Below are positions 41,447-49,019 of a stretch of DNA of 64,000 nt, in pieces. The stretch is taken from positions 1 to 64,000 of the forward strand of contig CAYFGK010000004.1 of the NCBI GenBank assembly GCA_964342305.1, read 5' to 3'. The notes beneath the pieces were generated by a model. That model searched no databases, had not been told where the DNA came from, and saw only the letters and a program-made list of their open reading frames with translations. The stretch's first letter is position 1. Each line of letters starts with the position of its first letter. The translations under genes and the position numbers were made by a program. The stretch comes from DT-110 sp964342305 (GTDB taxonomy: Bacteria; Bacteroidota; Bacteroidia; Chitinophagales; Saprospiraceae).

Positions 41447-42520
41447 CTACAGGCTTTCCTCGGCTGCCTTCAGTTTTTCGGCATTTTCGGCCATTTGGAG
41501 CTGTTCGATAATCTCCTCCAGATCGCCTTCTACGATCTTGTCCAGGTTATATAAGGTCAGGTTGATACGATGATCGGTTACCCGGTTCTGCGGGTAGTTG
41601 TACGTACGAATTTTGTCGGAACGGTCTCCCGACCCTACTAGTGACTTCCGGTGAGCAGCTTGTTCGGATTCGTGTTGGGTTCGCTGGGCGTCCGATATCT
41701 TTTGGTACAAGCGCTGCAGGGCGATTTCCCGATTTTTGATCTGGGAGCGTCCGTCCTGACTTTCACTGACGATGCCCGTTGGCATGTGGGTGATCCGGAC
41801 ACCGGATTCCGTTTTGTTAACGTGCTGCCCACCCGCGCCTGACGACCGGAACGTATCCACTTTAAGATCGGCCTTATTGATCTCCACATCCTCCATTTCG
41901 CGCTTGGGCATTACCACTACGGTGGCTGCGGAAGTGTGTACCCGACCCTGTGATTCCGTTTTGGGTACGCGCTGAACCCGGTGGGCACCCGACTCGAATT
42001 TCAGCTGACCGAACACATCTTCCCCGCTCACCTCAAGCACCAGTTTACTGTACCCGCCGACTGTACCTTCGGTAACTTCAACCACTTCGACGTTCCATCC
42101 CTTGGATTCGAAAAATCGGGAATACATACGATACAAATCGCCGGCGAAAAGGGCAGCCTCGTCGCCACCGGTTCCCGAACGTATCTCGACCAGTACATCT
42201 TTGGCGTCTTCGGGATCTTTTGGAATCAGCATATATTTGATCTCTTCTTCGAGTTCGACCAGGCGTGGTTCCAGTTCGGAAAGTTCCTCCTGAGCCATTT
42301 CACGCATATCCGGATCCGACTCCTTCAGCATTTCCCGCGAAGTCTTAATATTGCCGAGTACTTCTTTGTACACTTCGGTGATATCGACCAGGGGTTTCAG
42401 GTCCTTGTATTCTTTGCTGATGCGCGTATAACGATCCATATCGGACATGATCTCAGGATCCGATAGCTGTTCTTCCAACTGCATGTAGCGCGCTTTGATC
42501 GCTTCCAATTTATCCAGCAT
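41447..42520 (-). CDS. prfA: Peptide chain release factor 1
   Basis: 357 residues. Releases peptides at UAA/UAG. GGQ motif: RSSGAGGQHVNKTESGVRIT. The codon-recognition tripeptide region reads RVPKTESQGRVHTSAATV, so the PxT motif is Pro-Lys-Thr rather than Pro-Ala-Thr of E. coli, which still identifies RF1 (RF2 has SPF). The stop lies 3 bp after the convergent TolB-like gene, leaving no room for a terminator between them. Confidence 0.96.
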   Translation of the reverse strand: MLDKLEAIKARYMQLEEQLSDPEIMSDMDRYTRISKEYKDLKPLVDITEVYKEVLGNIKTSREMLKESDPDMREMAQEELSELEPRLVELEEEIKYMLIPKDPEDAKDVLVEIRSGTGGDEAALFAGDLYRMYSRFFESKGWNVEVVEVTEGTVGGYSKLVLEVSGEDVFGQLKFESGAHRVQRVPKTESQGRVHTSAATVVVMPKREMEDVEINKADLKVDTFRSSGAGGQHVNKTESGVRITHMPTGIVSESQDGRSQIKNREIALQRLYQKISDAQRTQHESEQAAHRKSLVGSGDRSDKIRTYNYPQNRVTDHRINLTLYNLDKIVEGDLEEIIEQLQMAENAEKLKAAEESL

Positions 42521-42845
42521 GGTACTTTATTTCGTCTTGGCGGGATGGACTCCGGTTAAAAAACAGGTGGACCGTTTCCTCGAAAAATTGACACAAAACC
42601 CAAAAATACGACGGATGGTTCGATTTCTAAAGCAGGATGGTGATAAGCTGTTTGAATTCCCGTCGAAGACCGTTTACCCGGTAAAATACGCCGGTCCCCA
42701 ACCAATCACAGGGTAGAAATACTATTTTTTGGTTTAAAAAAATAACACATATAAAATGGAAGGTATGTTTTAATCGTTCTCAGTAGGCGAGAAACAGATT
42801 TTTCGATTTTTTTTACGAAAAAAACAAATTTTCTGGTCGGATGTG

Positions 42846-42877
42846 ACAAATGTAAATTTAAAAAAATGTACATTTGT
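42846..42877 (+). promoter_or_regulatory. Operator-like inverted repeat overlapping a -7 element
   Basis: ACAAATGTA (42846-42854) is inverted as TACATTTGT (42869-42877), and the right arm contains TACATTTG, a TAnnTTTG match. A dimeric regulator bound here would cover the promoter. It lies 110 bp upstream of tsaB in a 466-bp AT-rich spacer (42521-42986), otherwise without recognisable features. ArsR-fold regulators encoded at 43843 and 44352 are candidates to bind it. Confidence 0.45.
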
Positions 42878-42986
42878 ATCAGTGACCGTTTTCTCAATAA
42901 AACGACACATTTAAACCAAAAACCGACCGTTTAATAAACGAATTGAACATCAAGAACTCTTGACAATCCGGTAAAAGGTTTATAAT

Positions 42987-43676
42987 ATGTCTTTTCTTTT
43001 ATGTATTGAGACAGCCACGGAGATTTGCTCTGTTGCTGTTTGCGAAGACGGTCAACTGCGAGCGGAGTGCCAGGCGGAGAAACCCCTTAGTCACGCAAGC
43101 CGCCTCACATCCCTTATCGACACGTGCTGCCGGCAGGCAGGCCGATCCTTAAAAGAAATGGATGGTCTGGCGGTTAGTATTGGCCCTGGTTCGTTTACCT
43201 CCCTTCGAATCGGGTTGAGCACTGCAAAAGGCATTGCTTACACGCTGGATAAACCCTTGCTACCCTTATCGAGCCTGGCCATCTTAGCAGCCGGAGCCCG
43301 GTCAACGATTACAAAAACCTCCGGAGTACTGTTGGTACCCATGATTGATGCACGACGCATGGAGGTCTATTGTGCCGCCTACTCCCCCGAGTTAGAGCTG
43401 GTAGCTGAACCACAACCACTTGTCCTGGAAGCCGATAGTATGAATCAATGGACACAAAACTACAATACCTTGGTTTTGTGCGGGAACGGGTCTCCGAAAG
43501 CAAAATCACTATACCAGGGTGATACCTTTCAGTACGGACCAGATAAAAGCCTGGCCCGCTATATGGGAACCCTTGCTCACCGGGCCTGGACCCGGAAAGA
43601 ATTTGCCGATACGGCCTATGTGGAACCCTTCTATCTGAAAGCGCCACATATCACAACTCCGAAAAAGGTATTATGA
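42987..43676 (+). CDS. tsaB: tRNA t6A37 biosynthesis protein TsaB
   Basis: 229 residues. TsaB is the non-catalytic ASKHA-fold partner of TsaD in making threonylcarbamoyladenosine on ANN-decoding tRNAs. Typical sequence: LCIETATEICSVAVCEDGQL, EKPLSHASRLTSLID, then GLAVSIGPGSFTSLRIGLST and AKGIAYTLDKPLLPLSSLAI, with PMIDARRMEVYCA. ATG 42987 is the natural start. The neighbouring genes are regulators rather than tsaD or tsaE. Confidence 0.93.
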   Translation: MSFLLCIETATEICSVAVCEDGQLRAECQAEKPLSHASRLTSLIDTCCRQAGRSLKEMDGLAVSIGPGSFTSLRIGLSTAKGIAYTLDKPLLPLSSLAILAAGARSTITKTSGVLLVPMIDARRMEVYCAAYSPELELVAEPQPLVLEADSMNQWTQNYNTLVLCGNGSPKAKSLYQGDTFQYGPDKSLARYMGTLAHRAWTRKEFADTAYVEPFYLKAPHITTPKKVL

Positions 43677-43842
43677 CAAGTTTTTATATGTGAAATCTTT
43701 TATTACATATTTATTTTCCATATTTTGTACTGACAATCAGTTGCTTTAAACACAATCCCCCAACCATTGTACCCTTTTGGTATAGAATTTGGTACAGAAG
43801 ACACTGATAACCGAATCGTAAACTTCAAACCATGCACCTTTT

Positions 43843-44181
43843 ATGAGAAAGCAAAAGAATGAGCATATCGTCTTGAAAAAAGGACAAGAGGATATCCAGC
43901 TCGACTACGCTGAGCTGCGCAAAGCCGTCTTAGTGCTACGTGCCGTAAACCACAAACTACGCCAACGAATTATCGACCTGTTGGAGGAGAACGACAGCAT
44001 GACTGTAACCGATATTTACATCAAACTACGCCTGGAACAATCAGTTGCTTCACAGCATCTCGCTATCCTGCGCCGGGCTGGTGTTGTAAATACCGACCGC
44101 CAGGGTAAATACATCTACTATTCACTGAATAAGGAGCGTATTGAGCAGATCTCCGCACTGGTAGAGGAATTGGCCAGCTAA
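43843..44181 (+). CDS. ArsR-fold winged-helix regulator (first of a pair)
   Basis: 112 residues. The winged helix spans about 35-105: HKLRQRIIDLLEENDSMTVT, recognition helix SVASQHLAILRRAGVV, wing TDRQGKYIYYSLN. It lacks the metal-binding ELCVCDL motif and has no Cys at all, so it is not a classical metal sensor. Upstream, TGTACC (43778-43783) and GGTACA (43801-43806) form an inverted repeat separated by 17 bp, next to a TA-N3-TTTG sequence, possibly its own operator and promoter. Paralogue of the next gene. Confidence 0.88.
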   Translation: MRKQKNEHIVLKKGQEDIQLDYAELRKAVLVLRAVNHKLRQRIIDLLEENDSMTVTDIYIKLRLEQSVASQHLAILRRAGVVNTDRQGKYIYYSLNKERIEQISALVEELAS

Positions 44182-44306
44182 GAAACACAAGCAAACAGGG
44201 CTGGTCGGTACGTTGTTAGGGAGAACGTCCGGCCGCTACAGCCCATACCGGAACATATTGAAACGATAATTGAGAGAAAACTACATACTTACCACATCAC
44301 TATCCT

Positions 44307-44333
44307 TTGAACGAGCCGGAGCGTGGCGTTCAA
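44307..44333 (+). promoter_or_regulatory. Inverted repeat upstream of the second ArsR-fold gene
   Basis: TTGAACG (44307-44313) and CGTTCAA (44327-44333), 13 bp apart, 19 bp before the ATG. It overlaps TATCCTTTG, a near match to the -7 box with one extra base. Candidate autoregulatory operator or leader hairpin. Confidence 0.4.
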
Positions 44334-44351
44334 GGCACAAATTGACATACT

Positions 44352-44657
44352 ATGAGAAAAGCTAAAGTTAATCTGGGTAACGACAAGTTACAGGTTTCCG
44401 CGGAGGTACTACGGGCGATCGCTCATCCGCTGCGCATGAAGATCCTGGAATTTATCGATCGCAATGGCGACACCCATGTGAACAAAATTTACAACACACT
44501 GAACCTGGAGCAGTCTATCACCTCTCAACACTTGCGTATCTTGCGTAACGCCGATTTGGTGACTACTCAGCGCGAGGGAAAGTTCATCTATTACAGCATT
44601 AATTACGATAAGGTGAGCGTTGTAAAAGAATCAATCACTGACTTCCTGGAGCAGTAA
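44352..44657 (+). CDS. ArsR-fold winged-helix regulator (second of a pair)
   Basis: 101 residues: EVLRAIAHPLRMKILEFIDR, then NLEQSITSQHLRILRNADLV and TTQREGKFIYYSINYDKVSV. It shares the LEQSxxSQHLxILRxAxxV core with the gene at 43843, so one is a duplicate of the other. It too lacks Cys and His ligand motifs. Spacing between the two is 170 bp with its own upstream inverted repeat. The signal sensed and the targets are unknown. A clear terminator follows. Confidence 0.9.
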   Translation: MRKAKVNLGNDKLQVSAEVLRAIAHPLRMKILEFIDRNGDTHVNKIYNTLNLEQSITSQHLRILRNADLVTTQREGKFIYYSINYDKVSVVKESITDFLEQ

Positions 44658-44687
44658 GCATCCAGCATTTTCAGCAAAAGTGGAAAT

Positions 44688-44729
44688 ACCCGAATAGGCC
44701 CGCAGGCCGCATTCGGGTTTTCTTTTTTT
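44688..44729 (+). terminator. Terminator of the second ArsR-fold gene
   Basis: ACCCGAAT (44688-44695) pairs with ATTCGGGT (44711-44718); an inner GGCC-CGCA-GGCC stem extends it. TTTTCTTTTTTT follows. Confidence 0.87.
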
Positions 44730-44856
44730 GGTGAGGTTGGCATAGACTTATCCGTAAAGTGATGATAGTCAAAACCCGACTTCCCGGTATAGAGTAGGTA
44801 TTGGGTATCGGGATTAAAGCGTGTCCAAATACTTAATACCCTCTCCCAAATACAAT

Positions 44857-44907
44857 GTAAGGTTGCGACATTCAGGTGTACAGCAAACACCTTAGCCCCA
44901 ACTTCAC
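44857..44907 (-). repeat. GTGARGTT-bounded element C
   Basis: Read on the minus strand it starts GTGAAGTTGGGGC and ends CTGAATGTCGCAACCTTAC. The segment CTGAATGTCGCAAC is identical to that in element B at the same relative place. An inner AGGTGT/ACACCT stem is present. On the plus strand seven Ts follow after one C. It lies 10 bp past the lspA stop. Confidence 0.75.
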
Positions 44908-44917
44908 CTTTTTTTGT

Positions 44918-45643
44918 CTACTCCTCCGGTCGTTGTTCGTGCTCTTCACGGTCCATCGATTCCGCCGTTGGCAGCAAGACTTCGTCACTTTCTGATGTAG
45001 ATTCTTTATCATCCATATCTTCCAGGGATTTAGACAGAAAAAAAGACCGCTGGAACAACAGAATATTCAGTACTCCCAGTGTAATGGAGACATCGGCCAC
45101 ATTAAAAACCGGGCGAAAAAACAGGTAGAATTGACCGCCAACCACGGGCATCCATTCCGGCCAGATGCCCCGAAACATAGGAAAGTAAAACATATCGACC
45201 ACCCGCCCCTGCAGAAATCCGGCATAACCCCCGCCTTCCGGCAAAAAGGTAGCCACACCACCGTGATAAGGCGATTCGGAGAATATCAGCCCGTAAAAAG
45301 CACTGTCGAGGATGTTACCAATCGCCCCGGCCAAAATAAGCGCAAAGCTCATCAGCAGGGAGTTTGGCATATTGCGTTTGACCAGTTCCCGGATAAAATA
45401 AACCAGAAAAACCACCGCAAGGATCCGAAACAGGCTCAATGCCAGCTTTCCCCACTGCCCGTCGCCCAGGGTCAGCCCGAAAGCCATTCCGGGATTTTCA
45501 ATGAAGTGGATCAACGCCCAGTCCAACCCGAATAGTTCGATCTCATCACCATACTCCATATGGGTTTTTACCCATATTTTGATCGATTGGTCGATCAGCA
45601 AAACCAACATAACAAAGGCGGGAATCCATTGTGTTTTCTTCAT
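44918..45643 (-). CDS. lspA: Lipoprotein signal peptidase (signal peptidase II)
   Basis: 241 residues, with four membrane segments. It cleaves prolipoprotein signal peptides before the lipidated Cys. Catalytic Asp residues are in ILAGAIGNILDSAFYG and RPVFNVADVSITLGV; FIENPGMAFGL is the conserved NxGxAF region. Between helices 3 and 4 is an insert (ESPYHGGVATFLPEGGGYAG) typical of Bacteroidota enzymes. The C-terminal 40 residues form an acidic cytoplasmic tail (EDMDDKESTSESDEVLL). Several lipoproteins in this window would be its substrates. Confidence 0.93.
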   Translation of the reverse strand: MKKTQWIPAFVMLVLLIDQSIKIWVKTHMEYGDEIELFGLDWALIHFIENPGMAFGLTLGDGQWGKLALSLFRILAVVFLVYFIRELVKRNMPNSLLMSFALILAGAIGNILDSAFYGLIFSESPYHGGVATFLPEGGGYAGFLQGRVVDMFYFPMFRGIWPEWMPVVGGQFYLFFRPVFNVADVSITLGVLNILLFQRSFFLSKSLEDMDDKESTSESDEVLLPTAESMDREEHEQRPEE

Positions 45644-45787
45644 GAATCACTTAGATTGGAGCTGACAGCAAACGGCCAATATACCAATTAAGAGGCTGTT
45701 TGAAATGGTGCCTCGGCCAAATAACAATGGTTATCGACCATTAGATCGATAACCATTGACGCAATAAAGTAGGTAATTCGCGTAATG

Positions 45788-46171
45788 TTATTTGCGGGAA
45801 GAACGGTTTTGCTTGGCTTCGATACTCAGGGTAGCGTGGGGCACTGCCCGCAGGCGTTCTTTAGAGATCAGTTTACCCGTTTCCCGGCAAACACCGTACA
45901 CTTTATTCTGTATGCGGACCAAGGCATTTTCCAGATGCTGGATGTGCTTGCGCTGCCGGGCGGCCATGTTGTACAATCGCTCACTTTCGGCGGTACCGAT
46001 ACCATCGTCCAGTCCCTTAATCTTGGCATCGGGATTATCAGCCAGGTCGGCGATTTGTTGTTTATAAAAGCCTAACTGTTCTTGCGCTTTCTCCAGTTTG
46101 TCCTCGATCAGCTGACGGAATTCTTCAAGTTCTTCGTCGCTATAGCGTGTTTTTTCCGTTTTCTGACTCAT
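45788..46171 (-). CDS. TraR/DksA-family protein, degenerate zinc finger
   Basis: 127 residues. The N-terminal helices form a probable coiled coil (DEELEEFRQLIEDKLEKAQE; IADLADNPDAKIKG), followed by RQRKHIQHLENALVRIQNKV and the finger region YGVCRETGKLISKERLRAVP with HATLSIEAKQ. Of the four Cys of the classic finger only one is present. DksA-like proteins bind the secondary channel of RNA polymerase; whether this one needs metal is unclear. It lies 145 bp upstream of lspA on the same strand. Confidence 0.87.
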   Translation of the reverse strand: MSQKTEKTRYSDEELEEFRQLIEDKLEKAQEQLGFYKQQIADLADNPDAKIKGLDDGIGTAESERLYNMAARQRKHIQHLENALVRIQNKVYGVCRETGKLISKERLRAVPHATLSIEAKQNRSSRK

Positions 46172-46421
46172 AACGTAAACTATTTTGCTTTGTATGTAGA
46201 TACTGCGTTAAGTAGCGTTTGCGAGCAGGCTAATCGTTTTGTTGGTTTGGCTCCCCTTTTCGAAAACCAATAACCATTCGGCTGAATGGCGGTACAAAAA
46301 TAAGAATTTGTACAATTACTTCTTCTGAAAAAGGAAAAATTTACCATTCCGATTCTGCACGAAATAAATACACAACAAAGCTTCCCATAGTTCCCCGGGG
46401 ATTCGTTTTTCCAGGCAGAAA

Positions 46422-47507
46422 TTATTCCTCTTCCGAAGAATGCCGCTTTTTTTGCTTGCGATGCCCCCCTTTACCCCGGTGATTTTGCTTTTCCAAAGGA
46501 TTGGCGTGATCTTCTTCGTATTGCTGGCGCATACGGGCAATATCGATGGCAGTAAACAAAGCCTGGCGAAAGCTCTCCGGATTCGCCTGGTTTTTTCCGG
46601 CAATGTCAAAGCCTGTGCCGTGATCAGGTGAGGTACGTACCCCTCCCAGTCCGGCAGTGAAATTAACCCCTTTCCCGAAAGAAAGAAGCTTGAAGGGTAC
46701 CAGCCCCTGGTCGTGATACATAGCCAGGATACCGTCAAATTTTTGGTGCTGCCCTGAGCCAAAGAATCCATCAGCCGCGTATGGCCCCATCACCAGAGAG
46801 CCCGATTTCTTACACTCTACAACGGCCGGACGAATGATGGCCTCGTCCTCGTCACCGATGGCTCCTCCGTCACCTGCGTGTGGATTAAGTCCCAACACGG
46901 CGATCGTCGGACGTTCCAGCCCGAAGTCCTTGCGCAGGCTCTCCTCCATTGTCCGGATCTTGGTCATCACCATATCCTTGGTAACGGCACCGGCTACATC
47001 ACCCAAACGCAAATGGTTGGTTACCAGGCCTACCCGGAGGTCTCCATTGACCATGAACATGAGGCTCTGCCCGCCTAGTTGCTCCGTCATATACTCTGTA
47101 TGCCCCGGATGTGGGAAACCGGACATTTTCATGGCTTCCTTATTGATAGGAGCCGTAACCAAAGCATCGATATTACCATCTCGCAGGTCGTACACGGCCG
47201 ATTGCAGGGAATACAGGGCGTATTTTCCACCCTCCTCGGATGCCTTGCCAAGAGTGATGTTTACATTTTCCTGCCAACAGTTCAGGATATTTACCTGCTC
47301 CGCACTGGCCTGATCTATCTGGTGAATAGAATGGAAATGAAAGTTGTTATCTACGATATTTTTGTGGTACGAAACTACCTTGGAAGAGCCGTACACTACC
47401 GGCACACAGTATTTGAGAATGGCAGCGTCGGCCAGGGTCTTCAGTATGACTTCCAGGCCGATACCATTAATGTCACCTACGGTTATTCCTATCTTCATCT
47501 TTTGCAT
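46422..47507 (-). CDS. pdxA: 4-hydroxythreonine-4-phosphate dehydrogenase
   Basis: 361 residues from ATG 47507 (MQKMKIGITVGDINGIGLEV); a further Met lies three codons on. PdxA oxidises 4-phosphohydroxy-threonine in pyridoxal phosphate synthesis. Metal-binding His are in FPHPGHTEYMTE, TNHLRLGDVAG and MYHDQGLVPFKLL; GVRTSPDHGTGFDIAGK is the family C-terminal signature. The last 40 residues are a basic tail (EKQNHRGKGGHRKQKKR) beyond the usual end, function unknown. It supplies PLP used by enzymes such as ArgD. Confidence 0.95.
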   Translation of the reverse strand: MQKMKIGITVGDINGIGLEVILKTLADAAILKYCVPVVYGSSKVVSYHKNIVDNNFHFHSIHQIDQASAEQVNILNCWQENVNITLGKASEEGGKYALYSLQSAVYDLRDGNIDALVTAPINKEAMKMSGFPHPGHTEYMTEQLGGQSLMFMVNGDLRVGLVTNHLRLGDVAGAVTKDMVMTKIRTMEESLRKDFGLERPTIAVLGLNPHAGDGGAIGDEDEAIIRPAVVECKKSGSLVMGPYAADGFFGSGQHQKFDGILAMYHDQGLVPFKLLSFGKGVNFTAGLGGVRTSPDHGTGFDIAGKNQANPESFRQALFTAIDIARMRQQYEEDHANPLEKQNHRGKGGHRKQKKRHSSEEE

Positions 47508-47693
47508 GCATCCATTTTTTGTCGAGTAAAGTGCAATGGGGCGACGGATGCCCGTATGTCGCTGTACGTGAAAGCCCAGCAAAGGTACATATTTGTCAGT
47601 ACTCCGCCACCTATGGCAGCTATGCCCTGATTTTTTGGGAAACCCCGAAAATTTACGAGTGTGCCCAACTTGTCTTATCTTTCCGGTACCTTT

Positions 47694-47711
47694 TTTTGCC
47701 TTTCGGCAAAA
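47694..47711 (+). repeat. Mini-hairpin of the dispersed family
   Basis: TTTTGCC, loop TTTC, GGCAAAA: a 7-bp perfect stem 39 bp upstream of the rsmA start. Here it lies in an upstream region, so a pure terminator role is doubtful. Confidence 0.75.
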
Positions 47712-47750
47712 GCCAAAGGGATCAATCGTTCATCCAATAATACACGGTAT

Positions 47751-48521
47751 TTGAAGGCCAAAAAATCGTTCGGACAACACTTTCTCAACCGGGAAGACCT
47801 GGCGGAACGCATCGCCAGGAGCCTGGTCCGTACCGACGATTACCAACACGTACTGGAAGTAGGGCCCGGCCGGGGAATGCTCACCAAGTACCTGCTGGAG
47901 CGCCCCGAACAACTGGTAGTAGTGGAAGCCGACCGCGATATGGTCCTCTACCTCCAGAAGTATTATCCCCAACTGAAGGGCCACATCGTATCCCAGGATT
48001 TTCTGCAAGTCCCACTGGATGAGCTGTTCGGACAGCAACCTTTTGCCCTGATCGGCAATTTTCCGTACAATATTTCCTCCCAGATCCTCTTTCGCATGCT
48101 CGAATACCGGGAGCATATCCCCGAAATGGTGGGCATGTTTCAGAAGGAAGTCGCCGAGCGGGTGATCGCCGGCGAAGGTTCCAAAACTTACGGAGTGATT
48201 AGTGTCCTGATTCAGGCCTACTACGAGGGAGAATACCTGTTCACGGTCGATAAGGGAAGCTTCACCCCGCCACCCAAGGTACAATCGGCCGTGATCCGAC
48301 TGCAACGCCGCGACACACCGTTGGTGGCCGATGATCAGGCCGATCTGTTTCGCCGGGTAGTGAAAAAGGTCTTTACCCAGCGCCGAAAAATGCTGCGGAA
48401 TACCCTGAAAGAGTTCATTCCCGATCCGGAAGTACTGCAGGAGGAACAATTACGCAAGCGGCCCGAGCAATTATCGCCCCGGGCATTCGTGGAACTAATT
48501 CAGCGTATTGCCACTTATTAA
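47751..48521 (+). CDS. rsmA: 16S rRNA dimethyladenosine transferase
   Basis: About 256 residues. RsmA (KsgA) dimethylates A1518 and A1519 of 16S rRNA. No ATG is present; the TTG at 47751 is chosen because it gives MKAKKSFGQHFLNREDLAER, the standard family N-terminus, while a GTG at 47661 adds unconserved residues that read through the mini-hairpin. SAM site: VLEVGPGRGMLTKYLLE; catalytic motif IGNFPYNISSQI; C-terminal QRRKMLRNTLKEF. It starts 243 bp from the divergent pdxA. Confidence 0.92.
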   Translation: MKAKKSFGQHFLNREDLAERIARSLVRTDDYQHVLEVGPGRGMLTKYLLERPEQLVVVEADRDMVLYLQKYYPQLKGHIVSQDFLQVPLDELFGQQPFALIGNFPYNISSQILFRMLEYREHIPEMVGMFQKEVAERVIAGEGSKTYGVISVLIQAYYEGEYLFTVDKGSFTPPPKVQSAVIRLQRRDTPLVADDQADLFRRVVKKVFTQRRKMLRNTLKEFIPDPEVLQEEQLRKRPEQLSPRAFVELIQRIATY

Positions 48522-48542
48522 CGAACACTAAAGCATAAGCAT

Positions 48543-48992
48543 ATGTCCCTGGAAACTCGGATTAACCAAGATTTGAAAGAGGCCATGAAGGCAAAAGACG
48601 ATGCCGCAAAACGCGGCATCCGCGCCATTAAACAAGCTATCCTGCTGGCAAAAACCGACGGCAGCGGCAAAGAGATCAACGAAGCTGCCGAAATGAAGAT
48701 GCTGCAGAAACTGGCCAAACAACGCCGTGAATCCATCGAGATCTTTGAGAAAGAAGGCCGTACGGATCTCGCTGATAAAGAAAAAGAAGAACTCGCCATC
48801 ATCGAGCGCTACCTGCCCGAGCAAATGAGCGAAGAGGAACTGGAAAAGCACCTCAAAGAGATCATCGCCGAAACCGGTGCCTCCGGCATGCAGGATATGG
48901 GTAAAGTAATGGGTATCGCCACGAAAAAACTCGCCGGCCGTGCCGATGGAAAAGCCATTTCTGCTAAAGTCCGGACACTACTGAATAGTTAA
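48543..48992 (+). CDS. GatB/YqeY domain protein
   Basis: 149 residues, all helical in appearance. It contains the YqeY pattern: LETRINQDLKEAMKAKDDAA, EMKMLQKLAKQRRESIEIFE, ELAIIERYLPEQMSEEELE and a C-terminal DMGKVMGIATKKLAGRADGK. It is homologous to the tRNA-binding tail of GatB, but the free-standing protein has no firm role; a link to tRNA amidation is inferred. It lies 21 bp after rsmA and 27 bp before the dehydrogenase gene. Confidence 0.92.
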   Translation: MSLETRINQDLKEAMKAKDDAAKRGIRAIKQAILLAKTDGSGKEINEAAEMKMLQKLAKQRRESIEIFEKEGRTDLADKEKEELAIIERYLPEQMSEEELEKHLKEIIAETGASGMQDMGKVMGIATKKLAGRADGKAISAKVRTLLNS

Positions 48993-49019
48993 CCACAAAC
49001 GCCATAACCAAACCAATTT

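Noticed and set aside
42960..42986. TTGACA and TATAAT, E. coli sigma-70-like boxes just upstream of tsaB
   Set aside because: Spacing is 15 bp and TATAAT touches the ATG, so the start of transcription would fall within the gene; Bacteroidota also use a different consensus.
47661..47750. GTG start for rsmA that would translate through the mini-hairpin
   Set aside because: The added 30 residues are unlike RsmA and the TTG at 47751 gives the conserved N-terminus.
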